From positions 1-41,611 of the forward strand of contig CAZMOK010000023.1 of NCBI GenBank assembly GCA_964567785.1: a stretch of DNA of 41,611 nt. The letters run 5' to 3'. Shown in pieces: positions 39,168 to 41,611 of this stretch. The notes under the pieces are model-generated. The model was given only the letters and a program-made list of their open reading frames with translations, was not told the origin of the DNA and ran no database searches. Each line of letters opens with the position of its first letter. The stretch's first letter is position 1. A program made the position numbers and the translations under genes. Source of the stretch: CAZMOK01 sp964567785. GTDB lineage: Bacteria > Bacteroidota > Bacteroidia > Bacteroidales > JAGOPY01.

Positions 39168-41611
39168 TTAATTATGAATATGCATGGTTGAGCCTACGGG
39201 TATTGTGAAATTAGCACCCGGATCAACCGTCAGTGTCTTGCAATCCATTTCACCCGAGCGGTTTTCAGCAGGAAAATACCCCCTTGTGGTTGATGCAGGA
39301 ATGGTAACATGTGTATCCGGATCAGGCACCAGCCCGTTCGACCAGTTGGCCGGATCGTCCCAGTTGGTGTTGGTTCCCAGCCATTCATTGAAGAGCGGGA
39401 TATCGAAAAAGCGCAGGTATTTTCCTGCAAGCTGAGTTTTGGAGGAGGTCCCGTCATCCAGACCGCCAAATTCATGCGAAGCCCCTATCGTTTTATAGGT
39501 TCCGGCATCATAGATCACAGCTGTCCCATACGAGGGTGATGAGTTCTCAAGGATAGCAACTGAAGTGCCGGTGACCTCTATGTGATCCATATAATTGTTT
39601 TCACCAGAGTAGGCGAAGGTCAAATCTTCAAAAGCAGTTCCGGTCAAACCCGAAACAGTTCCCATATCTCCTGTTCCATCGGATGATGCACTGATACTGA
39701 ACATGGGATGGACATCGGTTTGTGCATCCCAGAACCAGGTATCACCTCCTTCCATGTAAAGTTTTCCTCCCTGGTTAAGGTAACCTGCAAGCTGGGTGCC
39801 TTCAGCAGAAGAAAGAACGTGGTTGCTCGCATATACGCCGAGATGAACAAAAACCGAAAGATAATCATCCAGTCCCGAAGGGATACTGGTTACATAATCC
39901 ACGGGTATCCCATTACTTTCTATGGCGACTTCCATGACAGGTCCCGACGATGCATTCGGATCCAGGTCGATTATCAGAACCGGTTTTTTACCCAGGGAAA
40001 CCTGTAATGTATCATTTGATACCGCCCCCCGGTCATCCGTCATACCGAAAAACAAGGAAATTATTGTGCCGGATGTCATTCCGGGATCTGATGTCATGGT
40101 AAAATATGTATAACCGCTGCCCATAGAAGTAATTCCGGCACATCTCACAGAATCGGTCGCGAATGAAATACCGGAGTTATTGCAACTTACGGATACTGTT
40201 ATCGAATCAGACTGGCAGGAACCGTTGTTCTGCATACTCAATTCCAGTTCAACTGTTTCACCCGGGTCGGCAAGACCGTTCCCGTTCCCCGTGGCAGCAT
40301 CATCAACTGAACAGGACGAGGCTTCGACAACGGGGCTGCTGCATGGTAAGTTTTCGCTGCTGGTCCAGCTGTCAGATCCTACCCTGGCAATGATGTCCAG
40401 TTCTACCTGGTGGCCGTCGGGGACTGCAGAGTTCAATGTAAATTCAGGATTGACATCAAGCACACGGCTCTGGCCGGCCGGGATACTGTCGACGTAGACA
40501 CTGTCAGTTGAAAGGCTGAAATATGGATCGGTATGGTTGAAACTGACCCAGAAGTCTACGGCCGAAACTGAACCGGTATTTATCATTTCGACTGCAAGAA
40601 GACCCGTTTCTCCGTATTCAAGAATATTATTTCCATTGAATGCTGTATCTATAACCGTGAGCTCATCGAGTAAGACGCAAGGTCCGTCGTTAGGGATGAT
40701 CAAGATCTCTTCGGTGTAACGGAAATAATTTCTGTCTGTTACCGTGAGCAGCAAATGTTCGTCAGGGATAAGTGTTACATTTAAACACAGATCAACCGGA
40801 TTCCCATCACTTTCATCAGCTGCAAGAAGTTCTCCGTTATAGCTTAATGCTATGAATGCACCGCTGTCGGCCGTTACCGTAAAAACGGTATCAGATGAAG
40901 TAATACTGGGATCACAGGTCACGGTGAGAAACTGTGGTACTTCAGAATAAAGGTTAAGAAAAGCATCCCCATGATGATGGAAAAGCCTGTAAGTTATCTG
41001 TTTGCTGCCGGTATTATATGGCCAGTTGGATTGCTGCAGGTGGTACTTACCGGCGGCATTTGCAAAACACGGATTCAGCCCCCTGGGAAGGGGATTGGAA
41101 GTGTAATCAGGCATGAATTCAGGCCACAAATAATCGTAAAAGCCCCACACATAGGTATCATTCACAAAGGAATAGGAAATCTCTGAAGCGGCGATTAGTC
41201 CTAAAGCCCCTGAATTAGCACCATTATGGGTGTATCGGTGAAATTTTTCTGCAAAACATTCCGAGCTGTTGTTAAACTTTCCTGTCAGACAGTTTATCGA
41301 CATTATGAAGCTGAGTTCTGTATTGGTCAGGTCGTCAATGTTTGAATTGTAGTAAGAAGGCTCTCCCCAACCGGTTACCCCGCCATGATCGCGATGCTGC
41401 AATATAAATGCACCGTCGTTTATGGCATTATTGACGTCTGTGGCAGTTCCACCGGTCCAGCCCCCCAGGGTCGAAGGTAATTCCGGTATGTAACCGGTTC
41501 CCGAAGGACCGAAATAATCCAGCACCATTGGTGTGTTGTATGCTGTTGACCATGGATCCACTGAAGGATCACCTCCGTAAACATCATTGATCCTGACAGG
41601 GCTTTTTCCCA
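39168..41611 (-). CDS. Peptidase C25 (gingipain-type), 5' end outside the window, C-terminus shortened
   Basis: The frame is open to the right edge, so the N-terminus is missing; 814 residues are visible. The catalytic His is in LQHRDHGGVTGWGEP (near 41385-41396) and the catalytic Cys in SINCLTGKFNN (41289-41291), as in gingipain R/K. Downstream are two CARDB-like domains (NGNNILEYGETGLLAVEM; GNGNGLADPGETVELEL), then an alpha/beta module (PVLIIDLDPNASSGPVMEVAIESNGIPVDYV) and a WSNGLVPDPDTHVTIPA module. Members are secreted by type IX secretion, but this one stops after STMHIHN without the usual C-terminal sorting domain. The gene is probably truncated at its 3' end, or sorted otherwise. Confidence 0.88.
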   Translation of the reverse strand, partial: GKSPVRINDVYGGDPSVDPWSTAYNTPMVLDYFGPSGTGYIPELPSTLGGWTGGTATDVNNAINDGAFILQHRDHGGVTGWGEPSYYNSNIDDLTNTELSFIMSINCLTGKFNNSSECFAEKFHRYTHNGANSGALGLIAASEISYSFVNDTYVWGFYDYLWPEFMPDYTSNPLPRGLNPCFANAAGKYHLQQSNWPYNTGSKQITYRLFHHHGDAFLNLYSEVPQFLTVTCDPSITSSDTVFTVTADSGAFIALSYNGELLAADESDGNPVDLCLNVTLIPDEHLLLTVTDRNYFRYTEEILIIPNDGPCVLLDELTVIDTAFNGNNILEYGETGLLAVEMINTGSVSAVDFWVSFNHTDPYFSLSTDSVYVDSIPAGQSRVLDVNPEFTLNSAVPDGHQVELDIIARVGSDSWTSSENLPCSSPVVEASSCSVDDAATGNGNGLADPGETVELELSMQNNGSCQSDSITVSVSCNNSGISFATDSVRCAGITSMGSGYTYFTMTSDPGMTSGTIISLFFGMTDDRGAVSNDTLQVSLGKKPVLIIDLDPNASSGPVMEVAIESNGIPVDYVTSIPSGLDDYLSVFVHLGVYASNHVLSSAEGTQLAGYLNQGGKLYMEGGDTWFWDAQTDVHPMFSISASSDGTGDMGTVSGLTGTAFEDLTFAYSGENNYMDHIEVTGTSVAILENSSPSYGTAVIYDAGTYKTIGASHEFGGLDDGTSSKTQLAGKYLRFFDIPLFNEWLGTNTNWDDPANWSNGLVPDPDTHVTIPASTTRGYFPAENRSGEMDCKTLTVDPGANFTIPVGSTMHIHN

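Noticed and set aside
1..41611. Mobile elements, prophage or defence genes
   Set aside because: No transposase, integrase, phage structural gene, restriction enzyme or toxin-antitoxin pair was recognised in any frame.

Overview
The window looks like a scaffold from a draft genome of a Bacteroidota bacterium, probably of the Bacteroidales/Marinilabiliales type (the order is inferred). The evidence is: many exact copies of the Bacteroidota -7 promoter element TAnnTTTG upstream of genes; families largely confined to this phylum (GWxTD, DUF5916, DUF4293, DUF5683, DUF5063, Bacteroidota-length NusB, PUR-alpha/DUF3276); a FeoA-FeoB fusion; a gingipain-type C25 peptidase; and the parA-parB-DUF5683-dapB-lepB gene order. 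A run of exactly 100 N (38303-38402) marks an unresolved tandem repeat. Most of the window is chromosomal housekeeping. I see no prophage, insertion sequence, CRISPR array or defence island.

Layout. (1) 135-257: tRNA-Lys on the minus strand with its promoter, then a gene-free stretch with repeat remnants. (2) 581-5533: nucleotide-sugar genes on the plus strand: UDP-glucose dehydrogenase, UDP-glucuronate decarboxylase, dTDP-4-dehydrorhamnose reductase and a phosphohexomutase. Together they could feed glucose-phosphate into UDP-glucuronate, UDP-xylose and dTDP-rhamnose for surface glycans. (3) 5716-8934: a DUF5063 protein and the ferrous-iron transporter FeoAB, which has a 19-bp palindrome between its promoter and its TTG start. 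(4) 8999-13277, minus strand: ECF sigma factor with a 62-residue protein, endonuclease III, peroxiredoxin Bcp, RecA and a TPR lipoprotein, a DNA-repair and oxidative-stress flavoured block. uvrA diverges from the sigma factor. (5) 16327-19643, minus strand: rmuC, a GWxTD lipoprotein and rlmB. (6) 19745-29412, mostly plus: a double TonB-C-domain protein, a C1q-like secreted protein, a YfcE-type phosphoesterase, lgt, an inositol-monophosphatase-family enzyme, a DUF2061 protein, an NfeD-type membrane protease, a macro-domain protein and a DUF5916 outer-membrane protein. DUF4293 lies on the minus strand. (7) 29526-30420: a thioredoxin-like/glutaredoxin fusion and a GroES-like protein without GroEL, ending in a strong terminator. 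A G/C-rich candidate structured RNA follows. (8) 30732-32814, minus: nusB and gcvT. (9) 33051-38218, plus: PUR-alpha, then parA, parB, DUF5683, dapB and lepB. (10) 38219-39151: a 7-bp/21-bp tandem repeat running up to a small secreted protein. (11) 39168-41611, minus: a C25 peptidase that runs off the right edge and lacks a recognisable type IX secretion sorting domain.

The best candidates for new biology are the structured element at about 30628-30710 behind a perfect promoter; the redox-fusion/orphan-GroES pair; the FeoAB operator design; the 16-bp hairpin that carries a promoter at 21464-21499; and the heptameric repeats at three intergenic sites, one of which abuts a start codon.
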